DNA of 64,000 bases, from contig JADLSH010000393.1 in NCBI GenBank assembly GCA_016169945.1, positions 7,705,501 through 7,769,500 on the forward strand, given 5' to 3'. Shown one piece after another: positions 8,320-17,999 of the stretch. The position numbers and the translations under genes were made by a program. Source of the DNA: Trachythela sp. YZ-2020. Its lineage: Eukaryota > Cnidaria > Anthozoa > Malacalcyonacea > Clavulariidae. The notes under the pieces are model-generated. The model worked only from the letters and a program-made list of their open reading frames with translations, made no database searches and was not told the origin of the DNA. Numbering within the stretch: position 1 is the stretch's first letter; every line of letters starts with the position of its first letter.

Positions 8320-11300
8320 TCATCGGCATCTCTCTCGCTCGTACTGTATTGGATTCTCGGTTGACGCTACCAGTTGATCCATATGGCACATTCGGGTCTC
8401 CCCTTGAACTCGTACTTGAAATGTTCGTGGACTCAGTTTCTTCACGATGGTCCCCAGGACCCATTTCTCTCTCCCTCCACGGTAATTTCGAACTCGCACC
8501 GTTTGGTTGGTATCAAATGTTCTTGGAACTCGATTCTGTGCCTGATATTTCAATTGGTTGTCTTGTTGTGCTTCCACTCGTTGTCTCAAATTCGGTTTTA
8601 ATAAGCTAAACGTGTTCCGTAATGGTCTCTTCAGAAACAACTCTGCAGGTGATTGTCTCGTCACGGTGTGTGGTGTGCAACGATATTTCAGTAAGAAGTT
8701 GGACAATCGATGTTGGACACCATTGGCACTTTTGGCGTCCAGCACTTGCTTGCGTAACGCTTGCTTGACTACTTGAACTGCTCTTTCTGCTGCTCCATTA
8801 GATGCTGGGTGGTACGGTGGACTAACTATATGTCTTATTCCATTTGCTTCAGTAAACCGTTGAAACTCTTTACTGACAAACCCAGGACCGTTGTCTGAAA
8901 CAATGACTTCAGGTAATCCGTAGGAAGAAAACAAATTCCGAAGGATTTCAATCGTCCTGGACGCGGTCATCAATCTCGTAGGTATGACTTCGATCCATTT
9001 TGAATGGCTGTCAATCACAATCAAGTAGAAATTCTTCTCAAACTCGAAATGATCTATGTGAATTCTTTTCCACGGTTCACTCGGCCAATTCCACGGATGT
9101 ATCGGCGCCGCCGGCGGGGTTTTAACATTTGCTTGGCAGGCGTTGCAGGCACGAACCTTGGTCTCGATCTCCTGGTCCAAATTGGGCCACCATAAATAAC
9201 TTCGAGCCAACGCTTTCATGCGACAAATGCCAGGATGTTGGTCATGCAAATCTTCCAAAATCCTCTTCCGATGGGTAGGAGGAATCACCACCCGTCGTCC
9301 CCAAAGGATACATCCCTGGTCCGCTGACAATTCGTTTCGACGCACAAAATATGGTTTTAGACTTTCATCTGGTACCACGTTTGGCCATCCATTCATGATA
9401 TATTCCAAAGCTCGTGACAATATTGGATCACGACTGGTATCTTCGCTTATCTGCTTTGCTGTCACTGGTAACTCATCAAAATAGGACAACTGGAAAACTT
9501 CGGCTTCCTCTCCAATTGAAGGTGATCCACTCTTCAAAGGCAGACGGGATAGTGCATCAGCGTTCGCATGTTGACTTGAACTTCTAAATTTTATCTCATA
9601 CTGGTATGCGGATAAAATTATGGCCCAACGCTGTAATCGTGCTGCCGCCAAGGTTGGCACCCCCGTCTTAGGCCCAAAAATCGTTACCAGAGGCTGGTGG
9701 TCCGTTTCTAACATGAACTTGCACCCGTAAAGATATTGATGGAACTTCTTCACCCCAAAGACTATCGCCAATGCTTCTTTCTGTAACTGGGAATAATTCT
9801 TTTCACTAGCATTCAAGGTACGAGATGCGATTGGCCTCTCACTACCGTCCTGCAATACATGGGAGATCACTGCACCCACGCCATATGCTGAAGCATCCGT
9901 AGCTAACTTCATTGGTTTACTAGAATCAAAATGTGTCAAGAATGAACTGTCAGCCAGTTTCTGCTTACTCTGCTGAAACGCTTTTTCACATGCTGGAGTC
10001 CAATTCCAGGGTTGATTCTGTTGCAACAGTTTGTAGAGAGGCTGCAGGGTCGTAGACAATTTTGGAATAAACTTGGCGTAATAATTTAATAATCCCAAAT
10101 ACGATTTCAGTTGACTTACGTCGATGGGAACGGGAGCATTTCGAACAGCTGCCACTTTCTCGGGTAGGGGATGAATTCCCTCCTTATCTACGCCATGTCC
10201 CAAATACTCTACGTGCGGTTGAAGCAAAACACACTTGGACTTCCTTAACTTAATTCCGTGCTGCTCTAGTCGTCTTAAAACTTCGTCTAGAAGTTTCAAG
10301 TGTTCAGAAGTGGACTTCTCATTCACCAAAATATCATCCAGTCGGCACCGGACTCGCTCCAGTCCCCGAAGGATGTGCTCTAACACCGCCTGAAAAATGG
10401 CTGGGGCAGACGCTACCCCAAACGGCAATCTCGTATAACGATACAAACCCCTATGTGTATTAATGGTAAGTAACTCTTGTGCGCGTTCGTCTAACTCCAA
10501 TTGCTGGTACGCATGCGCTAAATCTAATTTCGTAAACACCGTCCCTCCTGTTAGCGTAGCGAAAATCTCTTCCGCCGCGGGTAGGGGGTGTTGGGGAATT
10601 TCCAGGCAAGGATTAACAGTCACTTTGTAATCTCCGCACAATCTAACCGATTTATCAGCTTTCGATACTACGACAACTGGCGTAGCCCATTCACTATGAT
10701 CTACTTTATAGATAATCCCCTCGGCTTCTAAGCGATCCAGTTCCTTATCTACAGTTAAAGCAAACGGTACTGTTCGAGCTTTACAAAATTTCGGTTGGAC
10801 ATTCTCTTTCAAATGAATCTGGGCTTTAAAATCTTTAACAGTCCCATACCCTTCAGAGAACAAACTAGAATACTTATCCAATACCTCGGTCACGGAACCT
10901 GGTACCGATTCAGACTTTACTGCGAAAATTCTTGACCAATCTAATTTTAATTTGGTCAACCAATCTCGACCCAACAAAGCAGGGTTATTTCCCTTAACAA
11001 TAAACGCTGTCAATTTCGCGCTTTGTCCCTCATATTGGACAGGTAATTGTACTTCCCCAAGTATTGGAAGGCGCTCCCCAGAGTACGTTTTCAACACGAC
11101 TTTAGATTCGCTCAATGGTATATGGCTCAATTTAGTCTCATACAACTCTTGAGGAATAATTGATACAGCCGCCCCCGTATCAATTTCCATGACAATGTTC
11201 TCATTGTCAACCCGTATATTAGCTTGATATTTCCTAACTTCAGGCATTGTATAAACTCCATATAACCCTAGCTCTTCCTCTGCCGGATCTCTATCATTCG

Positions 11301-12111
11301 AATCATCCTGATCGACATACTTCGTTTTAAACACCTTATTATTAATATGTTTTGCTCGACACACTCTAGCGATATGTCCTTTCTTCGAACAATTATAACA
11401 TTTTTCATCTTTGAATCTGCATAAATTTGGTGCATGACTTCCCGCACATCGAAAACATTTTAACCCTGTACTTTTAGTCCCCGTTTGAGACCCTTGAATT
11501 TTATTTCGATCATAATTTCGATCGGTAAATTGACCTCTCCCTTTTCTCGCCGTTTCTCGCGAGACATTTTTGACTTCCGAGCCGCTAAACGGTTTAAATT
11601 CTTGAGTGTTTTTGTCGGCAATTTCCATGGCCAGAGCTAATTCGTTAGCTCGCTTAAATGTTAAATCAACAACCGACAAAAGTTTTTTCTGAATTGCCCG
11701 GTCCTTTAATCCACACACGAACCGATCTCTCAATGATTCGCATAGGAAAGAGCCAAAGTCACACGTAGATGCTAACTTCCTGAGTTCTACAATATATTGT
11801 GCAATAGACTCACCTTCCTTCTGATATCGACCATGAAATTTAAATCGCTCGGCGATTACCGACGGTTTAGGACTGAAATGATTCTTTAGGATTTTAACCA
11901 ACTCTGCCAAATCCTTTGAACTCGGCCGTTCTGGAGCCAATAAACTCTTCAACAACCCGTATGTCGAAGCCCCTATCACTGTAAGCAAAACCGCTACTTG
12001 CTTGTCTTCAGGGATTGTATTAGCTTCAAAGAACTGTTCTACACGCTCGATATAACATTCAAACTCTTCCTTGCTTTCGACATATTCTCCAATCTGACCG
12101 ATGGTCGCCAT
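8320..12111 (-). CDS. Mag-type Gag-Pol polyprotein
   Basis: I take the start at the Met at 12111 (MATIGQIGEY), because the longer frame starts inside the LTR and runs through the primer site. Order of domains: capsid-like Gag; two CCHC knuckles (CFRCAGSHAPNLC, CYNCSKKGHIARVC); aspartic protease (IDTGAAVSIIP); reverse transcriptase (FTKLDLAHAYQQ, LPFGVASAP, LDDILV); RNase H (ATDASAYGVGAV); integrase with an HHCC-type zinc module; and the DDE core (IDHFEF, VSDNGPGF, NGAAERAVQ). At the usual YxDD box the sequence is RLDD, with Arg in place of Tyr. The frame is otherwise open for ~1260 codons, consistent with recent activity. Confidence 0.93.
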   Translation of the reverse strand: MATIGQIGEYVESKEEFECYIERVEQFFEANTIPEDKQVAVLLTVIGASTYGLLKSLLAPERPSSKDLAELVKILKNHFSPKPSVIAERFKFHGRYQKEGESIAQYIVELRKLASTCDFGSFLCESLRDRFVCGLKDRAIQKKLLSVVDLTFKRANELALAMEIADKNTQEFKPFSGSEVKNVSRETARKGRGQFTDRNYDRNKIQGSQTGTKSTGLKCFRCAGSHAPNLCRFKDEKCYNCSKKGHIARVCRAKHINNKVFKTKYVDQDDSNDRDPAEEELGLYGVYTMPEVRKYQANIRVDNENIVMEIDTGAAVSIIPQELYETKLSHIPLSESKVVLKTYSGERLPILGEVQLPVQYEGQSAKLTAFIVKGNNPALLGRDWLTKLKLDWSRIFAVKSESVPGSVTEVLDKYSSLFSEGYGTVKDFKAQIHLKENVQPKFCKARTVPFALTVDKELDRLEAEGIIYKVDHSEWATPVVVVSKADKSVRLCGDYKVTVNPCLEIPQHPLPAAEEIFATLTGGTVFTKLDLAHAYQQLELDERAQELLTINTHRGLYRYTRLPFGVASAPAIFQAVLEHILRGLERVRCRLDDILVNEKSTSEHLKLLDEVLRRLEQHGIKLRKSKCVLLQPHVEYLGHGVDKEGIHPLPEKVAAVRNAPVPIDVSQLKSYLGLLNYYAKFIPKLSTTLQPLYKLLQQNQPWNWTPACEKAFQQSKQKLADSSFLTHFDSSKPMKLATDASAYGVGAVISHVLQDGSERPIASRTLNASEKNYSQLQKEALAIVFGVKKFHQYLYGCKFMLETDHQPLVTIFGPKTGVPTLAAARLQRWAIILSAYQYEIKFRSSSQHANADALSRLPLKSGSPSIGEEAEVFQLSYFDELPVTAKQISEDTSRDPILSRALEYIMNGWPNVVPDESLKPYFVRRNELSADQGCILWGRRVVIPPTHRKRILEDLHDQHPGICRMKALARSYLWWPNLDQEIETKVRACNACQANVKTPPAAPIHPWNWPSEPWKRIHIDHFEFEKNFYLIVIDSHSKWIEVIPTRLMTASRTIEILRNLFSSYGLPEVIVSDNGPGFVSKEFQRFTEANGIRHIVSPPYHPASNGAAERAVQVVKQALRKQVLDAKSANGVQHRLSNFLLKYRCTPHTVTRQSPAELFLKRPLRNTFSLLKPNLRQRVEAQQDNQLKYQAQNRVPRTFDTNQTVRVRNYRGGREKWVLGTIVKKLSPRTFQVRVQGETRMCHMDQLVASTENPIQYERERCR

Positions 12112-12143
12112 TTCACATAAGTCCCTCGTGTATTCCGTTAGAC

Positions 12144-12164
12144 GAATCCCATCCTCGTCGCCAC
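12144..12164 (-). other. Primer binding site complementary to tRNA-Ser
   Basis: One base after the 5' LTR, element-sense TGGCGACGAGGATGGGATTC matches the complement of the 3' end of animal tRNA-Ser(GCU) including CCA. The match, about 20 bases, covers the acceptor stem into the T arm. The tRNA comparison is from memory. Confidence 0.85.
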
Positions 12165-12280
12165 TGTAATATCTTGTATTATACTTCAATACCAACTAAT
12201 CACTAACTACAAGAGTCAACCCAACCGGGTATTTATACTAACTACCTAATTACTATTCATATTTAGATTACCATATTACA
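12165..12280 (-). repeat. 5' LTR of the Mag element
   Basis: 116 bp copy, apparently identical to the 3' LTR. Followed on the plus strand by the GGATC duplication (12281-12285). Confidence 0.95.
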
Positions 12281-12514
12281 GGATCGATATCAGTAACGTC
12301 ACGGAACAACTCGCGGAAATCAAGACAACAGCGGCGGAGAATATCGACGTCAGAGCGACAGTAGGCGAGGATTTCTTGCTGGAAGTCGAACACATAATTG
12401 TTCTCTTTCAATTCAGTGTGCCATTCTAAAAACTTTTCCTTCTCGGCAGGACTCATTCCATCAGGATTGTAGGATAAACTGGGAGGTATAGGTCCGACAT
12501 AGTTATCGTTCTTG
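12281..12514 (-). pseudogene. polB fragment, exonuclease III motif
   Basis: This short stretch of the Polinton polymerase is trapped between two insertions. It carries the third 3'-5' exonuclease motif (YCRSDVDIL) and the preceding VGPIPPSLSY segment. On its right it ends at the TTAA of a 1.0 kb MITE-like element and on its left at the GGATC of the Mag element. Reading frame is open across the fragment. Confidence 0.85.
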
Positions 12515-13535
12515 TTAACTCTTTATCGTCCAGTCGCCTTGCGCCGTAATTACAATCGGTTGTTTCAAATGTAAATATCGCCAGACGTGTTTATTCTCTG
12601 GCAACAGGACACGCGTCATTCGATAGCTTATGACTTCCTCTTTAAAATTATATTTAGTTTGTCCCGGTTCCATATTACATATCCAAATTAATCTGCATAC
12701 ATGTTCATAAATTATCTAACAATTTTACAATTATTGTTGAAATAAACCTGAATTGCCAGAACAGGATTTAGAATTTTCGAGCAAATGTTAGCAATTCTAA
12801 TCCCAAAATTGTAGCTCATGTAAAAAGGAATATTATTGGAAAGTTTCATTGTATTTGAAGAAGTAGAAGTATTTATTTTTATTTTTGAAAGTCGCATACA
12901 AAATGCCGAGATCGTTGAAATTTGATTCCCGCGCAAATTAATTACGAAATGCCATATAAGGTCAGTGTTGATTGCTATAAACCAATGAAAATCCGCCATC
13001 TAGGCAATTACATCACGCGGAATCGATTGCCGGTAATTTCAATACGCTAGGATGCAAAGCCGCGGAGATTCCGAAGTTGCCCGAGCGTGCGCCGACAAAA
13101 CCGGGATTTTGCAATTAGACGGGATTTTCACGAGAAAAGTCGAGAATTGTCATAAAATGGCTAGTTTATTTAGTATGGATATTTAAATACATCCTTTCGA
13201 ACAGGATTTTCAAGAGCTATCCAATGGTCACACTTAGGAGTTTGTAGCGTGTAAACCAAAGGTAGGAAAGCGAAATGAATATATAATTAGTTTGTATTAT
13301 TGTTAATTTGTAAACAATACAAAGTTCAGAGGTGTTTGAAAGGGGCTAAATTGGCCGCGTAGCATTGTAAACAAACACAATTTACTTCTCTAAAGACATC
13401 GTAAAACGCTGAATCGAACGGTGGTATTTTCATCTACATAGCATGCACTGAACCGAAGATATGAACCTGCAAAATTTAAGACGATATCGTCTTAAAAACA
13501 TTAGCACCTAACAGTACCGGACGATAAGGAGTTAA
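12515..13535. mobile_element. Non-autonomous element with TTAA duplication inside polB
   Basis: The 1013 bp insert (12519-13531) is flanked by TTAA at 12515-12518 and 13532-13535. It has ~15 bp imperfect terminal inverted repeats (CTCTTTATCGTCCAG and CTCCTTATCGTCCGG). It encodes nothing recognisable. TTAA targeting points to the piggyBac superfamily (Kolobok also uses TTAA). The polymerase frame is continuous if one TTAA and the insert are ignored, so this is a clean insertion. Confidence 0.8.
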
Positions 13536-15501
13536 ACAGATGAGGGAAATAACCTTTCGCAAGTTCGTCGATACCAAAGGTTTTAGGGAAATCAGCCAAT
13601 CTTATCGGGATAAAACTCAAGGAGTCGACAAATTTGATTTTGAACATAGGTACAGATAGGGTAAGGACCTTGGCACCGCGCATAATCACATCATACTTGA
13701 CATCGTTCTCGCGTAGGTATTGGAGAATAAAATAACTATCATACCCTTGGAAGTTGTGCGCTATCACAACACATCCTTGTTCCTCGGTAAATAACCATTC
13801 GCAGAATTCGTTTCGTGTATTGTCTCCTTGAAACGACCATTCGTCACCGGCTTCGTTCTGAATCACGCATAAATTAGGTTAGTGATTTCCGTTCTCTTGA
13901 CGACATTCAAAATCGAAGAAAAGCAATTGATCGTATCCGCTTTGGGATGTATCATCCTCATCGTCCGACACGTCGTCGTCTCGTTTCTTTTCAGGTTGTA
14001 TATAACAGTAGTGGTCACCGGGTCGAGTATACTCTTTACATATACGACATTTTGTCATGCCACAATGATGCTTGTCCGCATTCTTCTGGGTTCGTCTGAC
14101 AGTAGTGTTGCAATCAGGGCATTTGACTAAATCAGAACAAATCGATTTTGATTTTCCCATCGATTGTTTATGTCTATCGAAACATTCTTGGCTTTTAAAA
14201 AGGCGATTACATTTGTCACAATGCATCCAGGACACGATGGGACAGTCTGGAAAACGGCAACATTTACACGCGTTGGGACATAAATGATCTCTCTGGTTAT
14301 TGTAAGCTTTCTTACATATGTGACAATAGTAACTCCGAGCCAAAAACCCTGGCATCTTGGTGATGACATCGTAATGGTTATCATGTAAATAAAGGTAAAT
14401 CTTTTTCTCTTTCTCAGGACCGGTATAGATGAAACTGCTTTGATGCTCTTTAGATATAATATTGATCTGGTAATCGGTTAGGTACGTTTGGAACCGTTTA
14501 ACTTCATCCATGCCACAGGGTCCAAGGGGAACGCCAGCATTCTGATGCAATTCACGCGCTAGACGGGTTTGCATTGGCCTTCGATGATCAACTATACTTT
14601 TATACTGTTTATCGTTTTCAATTTTGGCTTTGGCAACAACAAGGGCTCTTGCTAAACATAATTCATCCTTGTTTTGAATTCTCACAATTGATCTCTTCTT
14701 TATCAAATGCTTCTCTAAATTAATCTCACTTCGCTTCGAACCCTTGCCACCATGAGGCATTTCTACATGAACCATATTAACACTAACCGTATCGTTCAGT
14801 CGAAATTTCTTATTAGATTGGATGACACGTTCAATTTCAGCTAACACACGTTCGGTCGTCAAACGTTGACGGGGCATGAAAGGAAGAGAAATGGAGGGAT
14901 CGAGCACAGGCGATCGTAATACAAAACGGACTTGATCGTGTTCAGGAATATCTTGGGCGATGGTATTCAACAAGTTCTCGAATATTTCATGTAAGCGATC
15001 ATGAAATTTGGAAAGTTCCAAATGTGCAAACAGGTCCGTAAACTGAATAGCATGATCCGTACCGGTATACTTAAACTTCTTCACTTTCACTTGTTTAACA
15101 TCGGTCACAGTAAAAAAGTTATCGCTAACCTCGTCAGATGTCCCGGCACCATCGTTCATCTCCTCATAAGATCTTTTCTGGCCACAACCGACTTGTACCA
15201 TAGGCTCATCATTTATCTCTTCGTTCATATCATCATAAGCTCTCTTCTGGCCTTTCTGTAACACGGGTTCGTCGTTCTGCCAATCATACAGAAATCTCTT
15301 TCGTTGTTCCGGGGTCCAGGTATCGGTAAAGTCAGCCACAAGCCCTAGCCGCTCGTTTTCCATTCGCCATTCCCTTATACGATGAAAAATTTCCATTTTC
15401 TTCTCAAACACAAGCCGTTGTTCAATCTCATTCAACACATGTTGGTTTTCCAGCTCAACGAGTTCCGCAATCGTTTGACACTCGTTTATTTTCGTATCCA
15501 T
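13536..15501 (-). pseudogene. Protein-primed DNA polymerase B, N-terminal region and exonuclease I-II
   Basis: The gene starts at ATG 15501 (MDTKINECQTIAELVEL). About 350 residues of a coiled/basic N-terminal region precede a cluster of Cys/His zinc-finger-like motifs (HICKKAY, CDKCNRLF, CPDCNTTV, CRICKEY), then exonuclease I (LLFFDFECRQE). A stop near 13880 interrupts the frame before exonuclease II (IAHNFQGYDSYFILQYL). The right-hand 5' end has no further viral gene, and the element terminus should lie soon beyond 15501. This N-terminal layout is common in animal Polinton polymerases. Confidence 0.85.
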
Positions 15502-15625
15502 GTCTAAACAAAAAGTGTTTTAAGTTCATTTACTGTCTACTACGACCAAGAAAGTTTACATAAATTAACAGACGTATAGGTATTTACCTTTACAATCAGG
15601 TCTTTTAAAATTCAAAGCAGTCCAG

Positions 15626-15803
15626 TTAAGGCCGGTTTACAGTTCGCGCGAATTGGTCGCGCGATCGACTTTTGCAATCATTTTCTTTTGAATTATGAGC
15701 ATTCGACTAGAACGGATCCGGTCGAGGGCTCATAATTCAAAAGAAAACGATCGTAAAAGGTCGATCGCGCGACCAATTCGCGCGAACTGTAAACCGGCCT
15801 TAA
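15626..15803. mobile_element. Palindromic MITE with TTAA ends
   Basis: A near-perfect ~170 bp inverted repeat begins TTAAGGCCGGTTTACAG and ends CTGTAAACCGGCCTTAA. The arms are rich in CGCG. Flanking TTAA suggests the same targeting as the element in polB. It lies ~125 bp upstream of the polymerase start, so it may be in or just outside the Polinton end. Confidence 0.8.
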
Positions 15804-15940
15804 AGTTTTCTCTGTGAACAATATATCAAAGCCAGTCTTTTCACAAGAAATATATCCAACAATGTTCTCTCTGTGAAAGCCGTGAACAATATACCGAGTA
15901 GCATCTATATCCTCAATTTATACTCCCAGATTATCTGTAC

Positions 15941-16041
15941 GTTACGCAACGCTTTATGTAAGCAACGCTTTATGTTACGCAACGCTTTATGTTATGCAAC
16001 GCTATTAATATTTAAACGTTACGCAACACTTTACGTTACGT
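15941..16041. repeat. Short degenerate tandem repeat
   Basis: About five ~19-21 bp units of the type GTTACGCAACGCTTTAT occur head to tail with substitutions. There are no unique spacers, so it is not CRISPR-like. Confidence 0.75.
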
Positions 16042-16647
16042 CACCTCATACTTCCAGGCGTATGAATACTAATTACTTCCGCCGCTGTATAGACAGGATA
16101 AGCTACTAGAATTAGATAGCATAGAATTTGCTGGCCGAATTAAAATGAATATTTGTTGCTCGCAATAAATGCAAATTTAGACTCGTCGACTGTATTTAAC
16201 ATTTGTAGATGAAGGGAAAGTCGAACTTGGTTGTGTGCCTATGGCAAGTACTCCCAAAAAGGATCATGGAAAACATGCTTTGACTCCAAATTCAAAAACA
16301 ACAAAACGAACCGTTTAGAAAGAAACTTAATACATCTGAAAGCCCCCTATCTGTACCTAGACCTGGTGAGTGGCAAGTTGTGACTGTTTGGTTTATACTA
16401 TAATACTATATACAATTTTCTTATAGTTTGTAATTTTTGATGCCTTGATTTTGTATGATGGGATTATTTGAAAGTGCCTAAACTCACTCTTTGTTTTCAT
16501 CAGATTGAAGTTGTTTATATTATATTCCTTTTATAAAATTAATAAACATAGTTAATTGTTATTTATGCCAGGAGGGGGGGATTGTCTAAAGGGTGAGTTA
16601 CCATGAGTTGATGAGTATGTACTTCATCTTCTGGAGCTATAATGGAT
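16042..16647. other. Spacer between Polinton region and element A
   Basis: No supported gene. One short open stretch at 16241-16318 begins MASTPKKDHGKH and resembles the first residues of the DUF6589 gene of element A (MAETQETPKK), possibly a decayed relative. The rest is AT-rich without repeats that I can define. Confidence 0.4.
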
Positions 16648-16656
16648 CCTGACCCC
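16648..16656. repeat. Left 9 bp target duplication of element A
   Basis: CCTGACCCC; the identical 9 bases occur at 26776-26784 just outside the right terminus. Confidence 0.85.
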
Positions 16657-16710
16657 CAACCTCGTACCCAGGGCCTTTTTTAGGGAGGGAAAAGGCCCTG
16701 GCACCGGCTG
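16657..16710 (+). repeat. Left TIR of element A
   Basis: 54 bp, identical to the reverse complement of 26722-26775. It contains an internal inverted repeat (CAGGGCCTTTT ... AAAAGGCCCTG), so each end can fold by itself. Confidence 0.9.
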
Positions 16711-17970
16711 GCACCTTCTGCAATTTCATTGGTCAACTGCCTCGCACAGTTAATTTATTCAAAACGGTATATCTGCATAATTACGTCGAGTAAAAAGTAT
16801 GAGTGAAATATTTAAGAAATAGTTACAAAAAGTTGCGAAGTTGTGTTTTAAAATACCACATGATGGCAGAAACTCAAGAAACTCCCAAAAAGATCACTGC
16901 TCGGAGTTCAGTTTGTCGCTTTGCGGTAGTTGTTACGAAAGTCACCGTATGTGTCGTATACTGAATAAAACTGAAAATATGTGCGTGAAAATAAAAGAAA
17001 CTTGCAAAATTAATGTAACCGAAGATGATAATCTTTTGAAGATGATGTGCAGAAATTGCAAAAAGTTCATTAATAAGATGAGTGCTTTCGTAGAAAAGTG
17101 CCAAAATATGCAGGTCGGAATGGAGCAGTCCTGTTCAGTGAAGAGATGTGTAGAGCTCTCGCCTTCTGTGATACCGCCATCGAAGCGACTTTCGGTTTCG
17201 GCTGATCAAGAAGCATCATGTTTAGTAAAGAAAATGCTTTTTAACTGCGAAACAACATCAACGCCTTCCGAAACTACGCAACCCTTTATACAGGAATCAT
17301 ATGAACCTATGCTAAACGAGGGCCAAAAGCAGAAAATCATTCGAGCAGCAGAGTCAAAACAAGCAGTGGTTTTGGCGCAAATTATAAAGGAACACTGTCC
17401 ATAACGGATGATGTCAGTTCATCGTGCAAAAATCTTTGCAAGCGCTCTGATGGTTCTGTACTTTTTGGCACGACATACGAGAGTCTGAAAGAATTTGATT
17501 TCGACTTAGTGTGGAATGAAATGGCAACAAATATTCCGTTTCTCGTAGACATTTTCAACGCAGTGTCTGGCAAGAATGACCTCATTGAATGCGCTACACG
17601 GGTGAAATACGGTTTTGCTTATTCCGTACTCATGAATGAATGGTGGCATGAGCTAAGCCTGATGAAACGTGTTAACACAGTTCTGGTGGTCGAAGGAGGT
17701 TGTACTAAACAGGTATGGAAATAGGTTATTTTCAATACACATTTGTGAAGTCAGGCATTTGTGCGGGAATTCATTATTAATATGATTTATATAGCCAAAC
17801 TAATAACGGGAAAATATTCTACTATTTTGATTTTCCCACTGAAACATTGCTATGTACAAGAAATACACATAATTGTAAAAAAATTACTGTCAAAACTTGA
17901 AATTATAATAATAATTTCCCGTCAGAATAACAATTATTAAACGTGTTATCACAACTTTATATATAAACAA

Positions 17971-17984
17971 CAATCAATGTTATA
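17971..17984. repeat. Left 14 bp target duplication of Penelope element 1
   Basis: CAATCAATGTTATA is repeated exactly at 19623-19636. Confidence 0.85.
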
Positions 17985-17999
17985 CCATCTACCACCACC

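Larger units (their letters stand above)
7782..12280 (-). mobile_element. Mag-family Ty3/gypsy LTR retrotransposon inserted in polB
   Basis: This 4.5 kb element is bounded by two 116 bp LTRs (TGTAAT...ATTACA) that look identical by eye and by a 5 bp GGATC duplication, so the insertion is young. It has a tRNA-Ser-type primer binding site, a purine tract and one long gag-pol frame. It sits in the same orientation as the interrupted Polinton polymerase. The very short LTRs, the serine tRNA primer and a gag and pol fused in one frame all fit the Mag lineage. Confidence 0.95.

Noticed and set aside
8078..9484. Plus-strand frames opposite the Mag pol gene
   Set aside because: They are antisense shadows of a long, domain-rich coding frame.
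1..15501. Packaging ATPase (FtsK/HerA type) expected in a Polinton
   Set aside because: No frame with the required Walker motifs was found here; it may lie left of the window.
15502..15660. Right terminal inverted repeat of the Polinton
   Set aside because: Without the left end in the window neither a TIR nor a 6 bp duplication can be shown.
15941..16041. Possible CRISPR-like array
   Set aside because: Units are contiguous degenerate tandem repeats without unique spacers, in a eukaryotic setting.
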